A DNA stretch of 17,643 nucleotides from Monoraphidium neglectum (taxonomy: Eukaryota > Chlorophyta > Chlorophyceae > Sphaeropleales > Selenastraceae), in NCBI RefSeq assembly GCF_000611645.1, contig NW_014012612.1:1-17643 (forward strand), given 5' to 3'. Below, piece after piece: positions 1 through 8,561 of the stretch (position 1 is its first letter; each line of letters opens with the position of its first letter). The notes beneath the pieces were generated by a model that searched no databases, was not told where the DNA came from, and saw only the letters and a program-made list of their open reading frames with translations. Both the position numbers and the translations under genes were made by a program.

Positions 1-477
1 CCCACCCGCGCGCCGCGCCCTCGCCTCCCGCCACGCCGACTGCAGCACGTGCGCCGCCCGGTCCTCCCGGCTGATCTCCAGCAGCCGGCCGCAGAGGAAC
101 GCCACGTACAGCATCACAGCGCGCTCGTCAGGCCCATGTTCCGCCCAGTCGCCGCTCGACAGCATTTCCGGCACCGACCCCAGCGCCCGCGCGGCGCGAT
201 GCACCGCCGCAAAGTTCCTCGCGACGCCCGCGCGGTGGCGCGCGGCGCCCGCGTCGCGCACGCAGCCGCCGGCGTCGAACAGCGCGCACCAGCCGCCCGG
301 GGCGAGGCGCTCGTCGCTGGATATGCCGTCGGCGAGGGCCGCCAGGTCGGCGGCGGCGGCGGCCCTTTCGGCGTCGGGGTCTGGGCAGTAGACGGCGGCG
401 ACGTCCAGGGCGTTGGGCAGGTAGTATGCCACCTGGCGGCGGTTGGTGACGGCGGTGGGTGGTGTTGGTGGTGGCTG

Positions 478-534
<57 letters not shown>

Positions 535-3500
535 ACTTGCATGCATGCAGGTCAAATGCATTTTCGAACCAAAGCCAGGGTTCTGTCTATTACCCAGGCC
601 AGGTGCATGCAGATACTTACTCGGCCCCCAGTTGCATCCAAACAGGACCGGCTTCTGAAAGCGCGCCCTCCCCCCACTCGCGCACCAGCAGGCACAGCAC
701 CCGGCCGTCGCCAAAGGCCGTCGTGAAGTTGCCCACGCCGACGCCCCACTGCGCGCACACCGCCTGCGCCCACTCCAGCAGCAAACTCGCGAGCTCATCG
801 TTCATGTACACAGCCAGCGGCACCTCCCCTTTCGCCGGCCCGCCGCCGCTGCCGCCGCCGCCCGGCAGCCGCCGCCGCCCGCCGCGGCGCCCGCGCGCGA
901 CTACGCGCGCGACCTCCGCCCTGAGCGTCCCCGCCCGCAGCAGCCGCGGCAGCTGCAGCGCGCGCGCGGCCGCCCACAGCAGCGCGAGCGTCCTGTCCCT
1001 GTCGCCGTCTACGATATCATCCGGCTTCAGTGCAGCCAGGCCGCGGCCGGTGGGCACCGCGTCGAGCGGGACACCGGCGGTCCGCAGGGCGGACAGGGCC
1101 AGGCCGACGTTGTGGAGGGCCAAGGGGCGGCGGTCGCTGGGGAAGCGCGCCTGCTCGGACAGCGAGGGGCCGTCTGCTGGTCGCCGGGGCGGCCAGGGCG
1201 CGGGCGGGGGGGACCAGTCGGATTTTCGGGGGGAGGGCGGGTGCCTTTCCTGAAGTGCAGGGGCCGACGATTGCACAAGACGCCGGTCAAACACGCGCTG
1301 CGAGGAGATTCGTGCACGTATGACCGCTGCAGATGACTCCCTTTCAGTTCTCAGCTTTCTTCCCGCCGCCGTCCAACCACCAACCCCCCGCCCCGGCGAC
1401 CCCCCACCTGCCAGCAGCTCCGCCAGCCGCACCAGCCTCAGCCCGTCCCGAAGGTCCACCGCCAGATTAGTCACCCCATAAGGGTACTCCGCCAGCGGGC
1501 TCTGCCGGTAGCGCGGCTTGTAGCCCAGCAGGTCGAGGTGGCGCAGGAGGTTGCCCTCGCCGATCAGGCGGCCGTGCAGGAACTCGTGGACGGCCTGGGG
1601 TTTTTTTGGGGGGGGGGGGGTGCGGCAGTTTTTTGGTCGGTTTCATGACGGTTTCGCAGCGGTTGTGGGGTTGTGAATCGGCTGGTTTGTGACAAAGCCG
1701 CGGCGTGGTTGTGGGCAGAGCGGCTGCGCCGGGTCACCGTTAGATGATGACACAGCATTCAGGCACACGAAAGAAGGCGGACGGGCACTGTGTACGGCGA
1801 TGCGCGAGCGGGCAGCGGAGGGACGCGCCTCGCCGGTGCTCTTGATGGGCGCGTCCACGCGGAAGAGCAGCGGCACCGGCGCGCGCGCGGCGGCGGCGGC
1901 GCCCGCGACGCGGTCCAGCAGCAGGGCCAGCAGCAGGAAGCGCTTCACGATGAGCTCCCCCAGGTCACGCTGGAAAAGGGGGCCGGAGAAGGCAGTGGTG
2001 GTGGGGGTTGAGGGGGGATGCGTTTAGGGGGTGGGCGTTTGAGGGGATGCGTTAGGGGGTATGCAAGGAGGCTAGAGGTGAGGGGACCATAAGGGCTGCA
2101 AGGGCTGTCCAGCGTTGGTGAATCCAGGCAGAACGGCGCGAGGCGAGGCGTTTGTGGGCAGGCTCCGAGCGCCGACGCAGGCGTACGCGCAGCGGCGCGT
2201 TGTGGGATGGCAGGGGCTTGGGAGCCGTTGCCGCACGATGGCCAGGACCCGGCGGCCAGCCGCCGCACCAGCCCACACTGGCTGTGCCCAGGGGGCGGCC
2301 CCAGGCGACAAGGCCGCCGCGCCGCGCTCACCCAGTACTCCGCGGTGTCGTAGTGCGCCGCGCCGCGCGCCGCGCCGCTCTCTCGCGCCAGGTCCTCGTC
2401 ACCCAGGAAGTGCTCCACTACAAAGCACCGCAGCTCCTCCTCGGGCCCACGCGCTTGCTGCAGCGGCGAGCGCCCGCCTGCGGCGCGGGGGCGCGGGTCA
2501 CTCCGTCACGGCCCCCGCCCCCGTCCGCCCTCACCACACCGAAAAACATCGAGCAGCAAACTCGTATGTGCAAACGTCGTGCTCCGGACGCAGCTAGGTG
2601 GCGGCTCGGGCGCCTGGAGTTCTGCGCTCTGCGCCCGCTCACCAGGCCCCTCCAAGCCGTCGTTGCCTCCGCCGCCGGCCCCGACCGCGCGCTGCGTCAC
2701 GACCTCCAGCCCCAGCCGCAGCCAGAAGGGGTGGTAGCTCATGAGCACCCCGACCGCCTTGTCGCGCGCCGCAACGTCGCTCATCTGCAGCGCCTGCGCG
2801 GGCGGTGGCGGCGGCCACCAATGGGTGTTGGAAACCCTTCAGTCGGTGCCGAGCAGCCGGCTGCAAATGGGCCTCCTCAACGCTCGGCAATGGCGGCGTG
2901 CATGTGATATGGCAGCAATTTGCCTAGAACACCATTTCAAGCAGCCCGCTCGTCCCGTCTTGATTCTCCAATCCCAGCGCCGCCCACCTCGTCCCGCAGC
3001 CGCAGCTGCCCCTGGTCAACGCGGGCCTCCACGCGCATCATGGCGTCACGCAGGCCCTCGTCGCGCCTTGACAAAAGGGGTTGGGGTTTGCAGGCACAGG
3101 GGTCTCGGGCAGAGCAAGGCATGCGTTTTGACAGCAGCAAGCGGGTCGCCGCGCGTGTCGGCAGGAAGCGCTTTGAAGAAGAAGGCAGGTTGGGGGGCGC
3201 CAGCAGCGGAGGGCGGGGGAGATGCGTGTGCTTTGCGCCGGATGCGGCCAGGTCTTTGCCGCGAGCTCAAGTGGAAAAGGCGCTCATGGCGACCAAGCAG
3301 GTCGGCAACTTGCTTTGCAAGGCAAGGCCGGGCGAAGGGGGGGGAGCGGGGAAGGGTACACAGGCATGCCGAGGCCGCCGGGAAGCGTGCCCGTCTCCCG
3401 CCATCACAATCACAATCCAGCCACCGCCGGGAGGCAAACCGGGCGCCGCTCCTGGGCGCACGGCGCGCCTGTAGCGCGACACCCTGCCGCGCCGCGCCCC

Positions 3501-3729
3501 CCACCTGTAGCACGACACCAGCGCGCCCCGCATCCGCGCCGCCAGCCGCAAGTCATCCAGCGCGCCCGCACCGTCGCCATCTGCCACGCCGCCGCCGCCG
3601 CCGCCTGCCGCCGCGCCGTCCTGGATGGCTGGGGCTAGCAGGTGGTTGAGCCAGGCCGAGAAGGCCTTGTCCTGCTTCTGCATCCACAGCCTGGGGCGCA
3701 GGCGGACGTGCGCACGTGTGTTTGTGTGT

Positions 3730-3796
<67 letters not shown>

Positions 3797-5316
3797 CGCG
3801 ACGGCGTGGTCGGTGGTTTACCCTCCAAGAAGGTAAGCTCGAGGAATTTGTGAGCGCAGAACAGCAGCTGCGGTGCGTTTTCTATGACGACTTGGGGGTC
3901 TCCAACACACGTATGACCAGCCTGCCGCCCTCCGTTTCGCCACGCAGAACAACACTGACACACCCCACTACCAGCCCGCCCCTCAGCGCGCCCGAACCCC
4001 AACCTGAAATCCCCAAACCCACTCTGTATGGAAGTAGCTGAATGTCTTCTTCGCCTTCCTGCTGGACCCACCCCCGCCCGACGCCGGCCCCGCGCTGCCG
4101 CCCGGCGACCCACGCGCGCTGCGGCTGCTGCCGCCGCCATTGACGGACGGCGCCACGGACGTCCGAATCGCCTTGAGGCCATCCCGCGGCAGCGACGTCG
4201 ACGCGCGCAGCGCCCCGACGCCGCGCGGCGTCGCCATGGCCCCACGCGGCGTCGCCGATGGCGCCGGCGAGGCGGCAACCGGCTCGGCGCGCGCCCTGAT
4301 GATTTGGGAGCGCGGCGTCTGCGGCGGCGGCAGCGATCCCGACGGCACGCGGCGCGGCGCCGGCACTAGCTGCTGGTCTTCCGATGCCTGCTGGTCGGAC
4401 GGGCCCTGAGCGCTGGTGGCGCTCTCCGGCGCGCGCTTCAGCCGCAGTGACGCTGGCGGCGCGCCGCGCGCGCCGGGCGGGGCGCGCGCAGGCGGGCCCG
4501 GGCGCATGGCCACCGCGGGACCGGGAGCGGCGGCGGCGCCACGAGGCGTTTGCGTGGCCGATGCCGCGCTCCTCGGGCGGCTGGCGGGCACCTTGAAGCC
4601 CTGCTGCTCTGAGGCGCTGCTCAGCGGCCGATTCGACTCCCGCAGCACATCAGGCCTTGAGGCGGCCGCCCTGCCAGCGACGCCTGGCGTGGCCGCGAAG
4701 CCCGGCGCCCGCGGCTTAGTGGCGCGCCCCGCCGCCGCCGGGGCGGTGCCGGAGCCCACCAGCCGCACCTGCAGCACGTGGCGGCCGTCGAGCCGCAGCG
4801 CGAGCGTCTGGGCGGCCGCTGCGGCGCGGGGCGGCGCGAAGGTGACGGGCAGCAGCAGCGTGCTGCCCGGCTCCAGGTTGGCGGACCACTGCAGGTTGGC
4901 CGCCGGCGTGAGGGCAGGGTCGTCCCCGATGAGGAAGCCCTCGGAGACAGGCACCTTGTGCGCCGCAAGCTCCTTTGGGCAACGGGGTGGCGCAGTCATC
5001 GTGCCGTGAGCAGGGTCGGCTGCGCTGGCGCCTGGGTCTCGCTGCTGACAAGCGGCCCAATCTGCACCACATTCACTACATCTGCCCCAGATGCTGCTGA
5101 CCTGGTTGTGTCGCTGTGCTTTCCAGTGCTGCTGCGGAGTACGGCACAGGCAGTGGCTGTGGGCGGCAGCGCTGCAGGATACACAGGGCGGCATGAGAAG
5201 AAGAGGTCGAAGCCGCAGCTGCAGCGCACCTGAGCGGCTGCGGTGACATTTTCGAGCTCCAGATACAGGGTTTTGAAGGTGCCGACCTCCACCCTCCCAT
5301 AGTCAAGCACTGGGCG
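1..5316 (-). CDS. ASPM: ASPM (abnormal spindle) homologue, multi-exon, truncated at left edge
   Basis: Spindle-pole and microtubule-organising protein in other eukaryotes. Exons in transcript order: 5316-5230, 4972-4023, 3690-3505, 3066-2988, 2793-2643, 2477-2332, 1969-1829, 1594-1408, 1173-686, 432-1. Phases agree at every junction and give 949 codons without a stop. Counting from the first supported residue: ASH domain about 1-115; basic Pro/Ala/Ser linker about 115-340; a KQDKAFSAWLNHLL segment near 350; a helical lead-in, then SYHPFWLRLGLE (about 455); IKSTGE, EFLHGRLIGEGNLLRHLDLL and TNLAVDLRDGLRLVRL of CH1; a second CH ending DGRVLCLLVAYYLPNALD; then an AVMLYVAFLCGRLLE helix and the start of an IQ-like segment at the window edge. 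Residue order matches animal and plant ASPM as I know them. Donors are GTGCGC, GTGGGN or GTGAGC except one probable GC donor. The initiator Met is not settled, and the C-terminal part lies outside the window. No decay is seen. Confidence 0.87.
380..820 (-). other. Second calponin-homology domain of ASPM, split by a microsatellite intron
   Basis: ASLLLEWAQAVCAQWGV followed by VGNFTTAFGDGRVLCLL is the CH2 core, as in ASPM proteins (KLLxW-x-VCAxY, ENFTxSFxDGRxLCxL). The alignment continues without a gap when CTGCTG (686) is joined to GTGGCATACTACCTG (432), giving LLVAYYLPNALD. The donor GTGCGC equals that of the ASH intron. The exon that follows encodes a helical stretch with FAAVHRAARALGSVPEML and AVMLYVAFLCGRLLEISRED, characteristic of the region just before ASPM's IQ repeats. 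Confidence 0.8.
481..533. repeat. (GT)26 microsatellite inside an ASPM intron
   Basis: An uninterrupted GT dinucleotide run lies about 50 bases from the 3' end of the ASPM intron 433-685. On the gene's sense strand it reads (CA)n. It creates spurious VCVCVC and THTHTH open frames that are not genes. Confidence 0.97.
850..2793 (-). other. First calponin-homology domain of ASPM, spread over five exons
   Basis: The exons from 2793 down to about 850 carry the CH1 signature: SYHPFWLRLGLEVV, then EELRCFVVEHFLGDEDLARE, LGELIVKRFLLLALLLDRV, GEGNLLRHLDLLGY, TNLAVDLRDGLRLVRLAELL, ARFPSDRRPLALHNVGLAL, and DIVDGDRDRTLALLW. The spacing between LAELL and FPSDRR matches plant ASPM if the intron is 1407-1174 (GTGGGG donor, CAGCAG acceptor). 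A later acceptor at 1151 would break the phase. The VKRFLLL-LLLDR and IKST-EFL-GEGNLL blocks resemble plant ASPM more than human. Confidence 0.8.
1597..1620. repeat. G4-T7-G13 homopolymer tract next to an ASPM splice acceptor
   Basis: The plus strand reads gggg, seven T, then thirteen G. On the ASPM sense strand this is a C13-A7-CCC tract directly before the CAG acceptor at 1595, so it takes the place of a normal polypyrimidine tract. The length of such a homopolymer is prone to sequencing error. Confidence 0.9.
3723..3801. repeat. (GT)n/(GC)n composite alternating repeat inside an ASPM intron
   Basis: About 33 GT units with one GTGA interruption near 3734 run directly into a (GC)n tract (3788-3800). 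This gives nearly 80 bases of alternating purine-pyrimidine, a sequence class that favours left-handed Z-DNA. It lies within the intron 3691-4022, close to the acceptor on the gene's strand. Confidence 0.95.
4640..5316 (-). other. ASH (ASPM-SPD2-Hydin) domain of the ASPM homologue
   Basis: The first supported exon (5316-5230) encodes VLDYGRVEVGTFKTLYLELE, the typical ASH opening strands followed by an N-T turn. Joining CTCAG (5230) to GAGCTTGCG (4972) continues with AAHKVPVSEGFLIGDD, LEPGSTLLLPVTFAPP and then RLDGRHVLQVRLVGSG, the expected later strands. The 257-base intervening stretch is also open in the exon-1 frame, so read-through is possible, but only the spliced form gives a complete ASH fold. 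An alternative acceptor, CACAAG before GTGCCTGTC (exon start 4954), would be six residues shorter. Confidence 0.72.
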
Positions 5317-5362
5317 CTGCGCAGGTGGAGGTAGGGAGCTCAGTGCAGGCAGGCATTTGCAC

Positions 5363-5437
5363 AAAGCGGTAGCGCATCAGGTGGATGTTGGCGGTGCCGG
5401 TGCTGGTGAGCGTGCAGTTGTCAAACACGACGGCCAT
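5363..5437 (-). CDS. Candidate upstream exon of ASPM or of a neighbouring gene
   Basis: From an ATG at 5437 the minus strand reads MAVVFDNCTLTSTGTANIHL and then MRYRF, a strand-like segment with an STGTAN turn of the kind found in ASH domains. A GTGCAA donor after 5363 would be in phase 0 with the ASH exon at 5316, but the intron would be only 46 bases, unusually short. The same frame, interrupted by one TAG codon, continues from the open segment to its right. I cannot decide whether this is the ASPM start, part of another ASH-type protein, or chance. Confidence 0.25.
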
Positions 5438-5443
5438 TAATAA

Positions 5444-5773
5444 CTAGACACTGACCTCTGCAAATTGTTGCACCCTCAGCCGTGTCGTGACACCCTCTGC
5501 ATCCTTTTCCGAGGCCTCCTGTAGCAGAGAGCCTTTGGGTGGCGAGAAGGCCATCGCCCACGCCCGCTCCTGATCCCCAGTAACATCAGGCTCAGGCCCT
5601 ACGTCTGTGAGTGACATCGTAGCCACTGTGCAACTCTCTGCGAGGAGGCTACCTTGGCAACGATCTGGGCGGCATCGTGGGTTGTGACCACACGATATCT
5701 TCAAAAATGCGATAAATATGCCAGCAATTTCACGGCACTGATCAACATACCAGTGTGCTTGGGTGGCACCCGT
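5444..5773 (-). CDS. Unrecognised minus-strand open segment (possible exon)
   Basis: Directly after a good acceptor (TTTGTTGACAG, ending at 5774) a 109-codon frame opens with TGATQAHWYVDQCREIAGIF and ends QQFAEVSV before TAG at 5444. The mid-part SLTDVGPEPDVTGDQERAW and AFSPPKGSLLQEASEKDAEG is mixed in composition, not low complexity, which favours real coding. No family is recognised. It overlaps an alternative frame that ends at a GTATGT donor (5750). Confidence 0.3.
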   Translation of the reverse strand, partial: TGATQAHWYVDQCREIAGIFIAFLKISCGHNPRCRPDRCQGSLLAESCTVATMSLTDVGPEPDVTGDQERAWAMAFSPPKGSLLQEASEKDAEGVTTRLRVQQFAEVSV

Positions 5774-6078
5774 CTGTCAACAAATATTTGAAGCACATGA
5801 GCTGCGCAGGGCAGACAGCACGTCCATGATGCTGATTCCTGGATTTCGCTCGAAATCGCCCCTTCGATAACATATATACAGAATTCCGTCGTGACTGATA
5901 ACATGTGTTGTGATAGGTTGGCCGCCGGCTCCGCGGAGTGCGCCGCGTGCAGCGCAGTGTCACCCAGCTTGCAAGTTCTTCTACGGTAGCATGTTGCACC
6001 AAAGATCCAGCAGCAGCAGGGAATTGCAGGAACATCCTCAATTTGATGCGCCATCGCTGCAGAGGCAAATCCAGGCAT
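5751..6078 (-). CDS. Unrecognised minus-strand open segment with ankyrin-like stretch
   Basis: The frame contains CKLGDTALHAAHSAEPAANL, which resembles the start of an ankyrin repeat (G-x-T-x-L-H-x-A). It stays open to a consensus-like donor, CACACTG then GTATGT, at 5750. A CTCTGCAG acceptor precedes it near 6070. The overlapping third frame is also open (with WRIKLRMFLQFPAAAG), so strand and frame are not certain. The local base composition is clearly less GC-rich than the ASPM gene. Confidence 0.22.
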
Positions 6079-6813
6079 GCAGGCAACGCAGCAGCGCTGA
6101 GCTTGTACTGTACCTCACCAGACATGACCCACACCAGCCTGTAGCTGCCAGCCATGACTACTTGCAGGATGGACACAGCAGAGAGCAGGCGAGCTATTAA
6201 TCTGGGAAACACTGTCAGTCTCAGCACGAATCCTCGAATTTCTTCAGCGTGTTGCTCTCGTCGATTTATGGCTGCTCGGGGATCTGGTCGGCAACCACGG
6301 CAGGGGTGCGTACACAACACTGAAACGCACGCGTGCGCACATAATCATGCATAACGCCGTGGATGCTGTCGATAGCAGACGCCTCAGGCGCGCTTTGGCG
6401 TGCGACTTGTTGCTGGTGGTGCACATGCACGCCTTGCGCAAACACAGGATCCGCAGCGCCTGCCGGCCGCGCTGTGCATGCAGGTGCTGCCACCCTCACC
6501 ACGCATCCAACGACCCCCTCGACGCCTCCACAGCTTCATCAAGGGCGACACCCTCCACTTTGACGTGCCGCCCTGGCAAAGCGCAAGGGCTGGGGCGTTG
6601 CGGACGGCGCTCATCAACCTCAACCGCCCAAACAGAGGCGGCTCCAATAGCCGCCCGCGGCCCAGGCGCCCCGCTTTGCCCCTGCAGCCGCACAAGCCAC
6701 CGACGGCCGCGATGACGGCGGCGGCTGAGCGGGTGGCGGCGGCGGCGGCGGCGGCGGCGGCCTCCTAAAAATGGCCGGGTGGCGGCCGAGCGCCGGCTTG
6801 CGCAAGCACGAGC
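6079..6813. other. Stretch without a supported gene
   Basis: Several frames are open on both strands. The most protein-like is a plus-strand segment (about 6525-6768) reading SFIKGDTLHFDVPPWQSARA and ending in an Ala run, with TAA at 6766-6768. The F-x-KGDTLHF pattern is vaguely like the second half of a B3 domain, so a relation to the duplicated genes downstream is conceivable but unproven. The GCG run at 6735-6761 is low complexity. Confidence 0.3.
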
Positions 6814-7176
6814 ATGGCAACACCGAGCCGATCGCGCCCCGCCTGCCACGCACCACACAAGGCGTCGGCTTCAGCCAGCCGCCCCCGGCGGACGCCGGCG
6901 CTCTGGCTGGCCCGCGGGCCGCAGCCCGGCCAGGCGGCGCCGTCTGCGCCCGTCTGCGCGGGGCCGCCGCCTGCACCTAGGGGCCGGCACGCGCGGCGCG
7001 GCGGGGGCGGCGCGGCGGGGGCGGCGGCGGCGGCGACCGATGACAGGGAAGCGCCCTCCTCCAAGCAGGCAAGGGTTGGCAGTTTGCAGCCCTTGCTGCA
7101 GGGCTCGCAGATCAGGATTAACATGGCAGCGGGCAACCTGCTGCCGCCGTTGCCGCGCCCCCAGACGCCGTCATAA
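6814..7176 (+). CDS. Hypothetical 120-residue ORF, basic and Pro/Ala-rich
   Basis: It begins with a true ATG and ends with TAA. The first two thirds are Arg/Pro/Ala-rich low complexity. The last third (DDREAPSSKQARVGSLQPLL and IRINMAAGNLLPPLP) is less repetitive. There is no recognised domain, and in DNA this GC-rich a frame of such length can arise by chance. It lies just upstream of the tandem units and could be part of a longer spliced gene. Confidence 0.18.
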   Translation: MATPSRSRPACHAPHKASASASRPRRTPALWLARGPQPGQAAPSAPVCAGPPPAPRGRHARRGGGGAAGAAAAATDDREAPSSKQARVGSLQPLLQGSQIRINMAAGNLLPPLPRPQTPS

Positions 7177-7276
7177 CGCCCCCACCCTCGCATACGTTGC
7201 CGCGCGCGCGGCGCCGCGGCGTGGCGGACGCGCTGCAAACGCGGCGGCCCCCAGGGCGGCGCCGCGGCGCGGCAGC

Positions 7277-7519
7277 AGCAGCCCCTTTGTTATTGGAACA
7301 CCAGCGGGTGCAGGGCCGGCGGCGGTGGTGTTGGCAGCTATGACGAGTCCTCAGGCGCTTCTGGCGGCACAGAGCTTGGAGACGACCGGTCGACCCGCAG
7401 CATCAGCGAGGTCAGCAGCAGCGACACTGATGAGGCAGGCAGCGGCGGTAGGCGGCGCAACGGGGGTGATGGTGCTGCTGCTGGCACAGCCAGCATCGGC
7501 AGCCTGCCTGTGGCCCACG
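7277..7519 (+). pseudogene. Unit A first exon, Ser/Asp/Gly-rich
   Basis: The frame carrying SYDESSGASGGTELGDDRST, ISEVSSSDTDEAGSGG and TASIGSLPVAHG ends at a GTGAGG donor (7520). It is paralogous to the unit B exon that ends at 8942 (GSDDEYSGAWGATEDGGD and SVGSLWPT). Relative to B it has four extra bases near the donor, so the splice phase is 1 instead of 0. The acidic/Ser-rich character suggests a disordered segment. No function is assigned. Confidence 0.4.
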
Positions 7520-7571
7520 GTGAGGGTCTCCAATTGGGGGGCCTGCGGTTTGAGCTCATCCATACTCACGC

Positions 7572-8318
7572 ATGCACCTGAATAGCACGCAAACATCACT
7601 GACATTCAACCCCTCGTCGGCCCTCCTCCTCAACTCGGCCGCCCTCCTACCCACACACAAACCCACTTTTTTGACTCGTCTGTTGGATGCGAAAAGGCAC
7701 ATGGAAGGCTTTGGAGTCCCACTGAGCCTCGTCAGCGCCTGGTTTCCCGGCAGCCCCTTACCCCTGGACGTCAGCCTGCAGCTGGAGGTGGACGGCCACG
7801 CCTGGGGGCCGCGCCTCCTCAGCAACATCAATGCCTCGCGCCGCGCCAGGGAGGGCTTCGGAGCTTTCAAGGCGCTCGCCGGCTGCGCCGCCACAACCTT
7901 CCGGCTCATGGGCAGGCCAGGCCCGGGCGCGCTGGCTGCGCTGGATGTTGTCATGACGAGCCTCCAGGATCCTGGGCATTTCGCGCGAGTGAGAGCGGCG
8001 CGCGCTGCGGCCAGCCGCGCGTTTCTCACCAACAGCGAGCGAGCCGCGGCTGTGATGGGCGCCGGCGGAGGGATAGAGGGAGGGCAGGAGGGGCGGAGCC
8101 GCAGCTGCGGGTGGTGGAGAGCGGCATGGTTGGGCGCGTGCGACAGCAGCAGCAGCAGCACCAGCCGCAGCGGCAGCCGCAGCGGCAGTAGTAGCAGCGG
8201 CAGCAGCAGCAGCGGCAGCGGCAGCAGCAGCAGCGGCAGCGGCAGCAGCAGCGGCAGCAGCAGCAGCAGCGGCAGCGGCAGCAGCAGCAGCGGCAGCAGC
8301 AGCCGCAGCGCGTCCTAG
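7572..8318 (+). pseudogene. Unit A second exon: B3-like domain plus Ser tract, probably decayed
   Basis: The frame is open from ATG 7572 to a TAG ending at 8318. After about 40 residues from intron-like sequence it reads GFGVPLSLVSAWFPGSPLPL, VSLQLEVDGHAWGPRLLSNI, GFGAFKALAGCAATTFRLMG, and ALDVVMTSLQDPGH, then a (Ser/Gly)n tract from the AGCGGC repeat. The order (hydrophobic strand, FP, basic/aromatic W-G-P-R turn, GF--F, C-terminal strand) is weakly reminiscent of plant B3 DNA-binding domains. Against a working gene: the acceptor used in unit B is absent (CTGTTG in place of CTTTCAG, and no CAG before it). The frame after AAVMG also differs from the B frame, in which the repeat would contain TAGTAG (8189-8194). 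It may still be a live variant read in the Ser frame. Confidence 0.4.
8143..8310 (+). repeat. CAG/AGCGGC compound tract, expanded in unit A
   Basis: About 170 bases of interspersed CAG and CGG/AGCGGC units. At the matching position unit B has only eleven CAG codons (9609-9641). In the frame of the B3-like exon it encodes Ser/Gly; in the frame used by unit B it would encode Gln/Arg with two TAG stops. Confidence 0.95.
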
Positions 8319-8561
8319 AGGAGGAGGCAGAGATGACTTCAGCGCCCGGCAGCAGCGGCCGCGCCGCCCGCGGCGTTGCCACCGTGCCGGCTGTCAGCCG
8401 TTACACCAGCTCCAGCGGGGCGCTAGGCGGTTAGGAGGTGCAACGGTGCGGCACGGCAGGCCAGAGGCAGCCCGAGGTTGCTCACCGGCTGTCGTCCCTC
8501 GGACTGCTCGAGATCGCGCCGCCCCTGACCTCGGACGGCCACGCCGCGCCACCAAACGCCG

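Larger units (their letters stand above)
7200..8540 (+). repeat. Tandem duplication, unit A
   Basis: Blocks of unit A recur in order about 1.32-1.44 kb downstream. The GTGAGGG donor region is at 7520 and 8943, AGCCCCTTACCCCTGG at 7752 and 9188, AGATGACTTC at 8331 and 9664, and CTCGAGATCGCGCC at 8508 and 9831. The offset varies with the blocks because repeat tracts and introns differ in length. Confidence 0.85.

Noticed and set aside
459..542. Long open frames through the GT repeat (poly Val-Cys and poly Thr-His)
   Set aside because: They are translations of a microsatellite inside an ASPM intron and have no other support.
615..620. Perfect GTAAGT donor for the CH2 intron
   Set aside because: It would leave the exon in phase 2, while every usable acceptor before VAYYLPNALD is phase 0. 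The GTGCGC donor at 685 gives a gap-free CH2 alignment.
1150..1407. Reading ASPM through this interval, or as a GC-AG intron (GCAGGT donor)
   Set aside because: The frame is open, but the sequence is low complexity and unlike ASPM. A GT-AG intron 1407-1174 gives correct phase and the length expected between LAELL and FPSDRR.
8189..8194. TAGTAG within a CAG tract as a sign of a variant genetic code (TAG read as Gln, as in some ulvophyte algae)
   Set aside because: Unit A is probably read in the Ser frame here, where these bases are AGT codons. The other in-frame TAGs lie in degenerate segments, and no conserved gene in the window uses TAG as sense.
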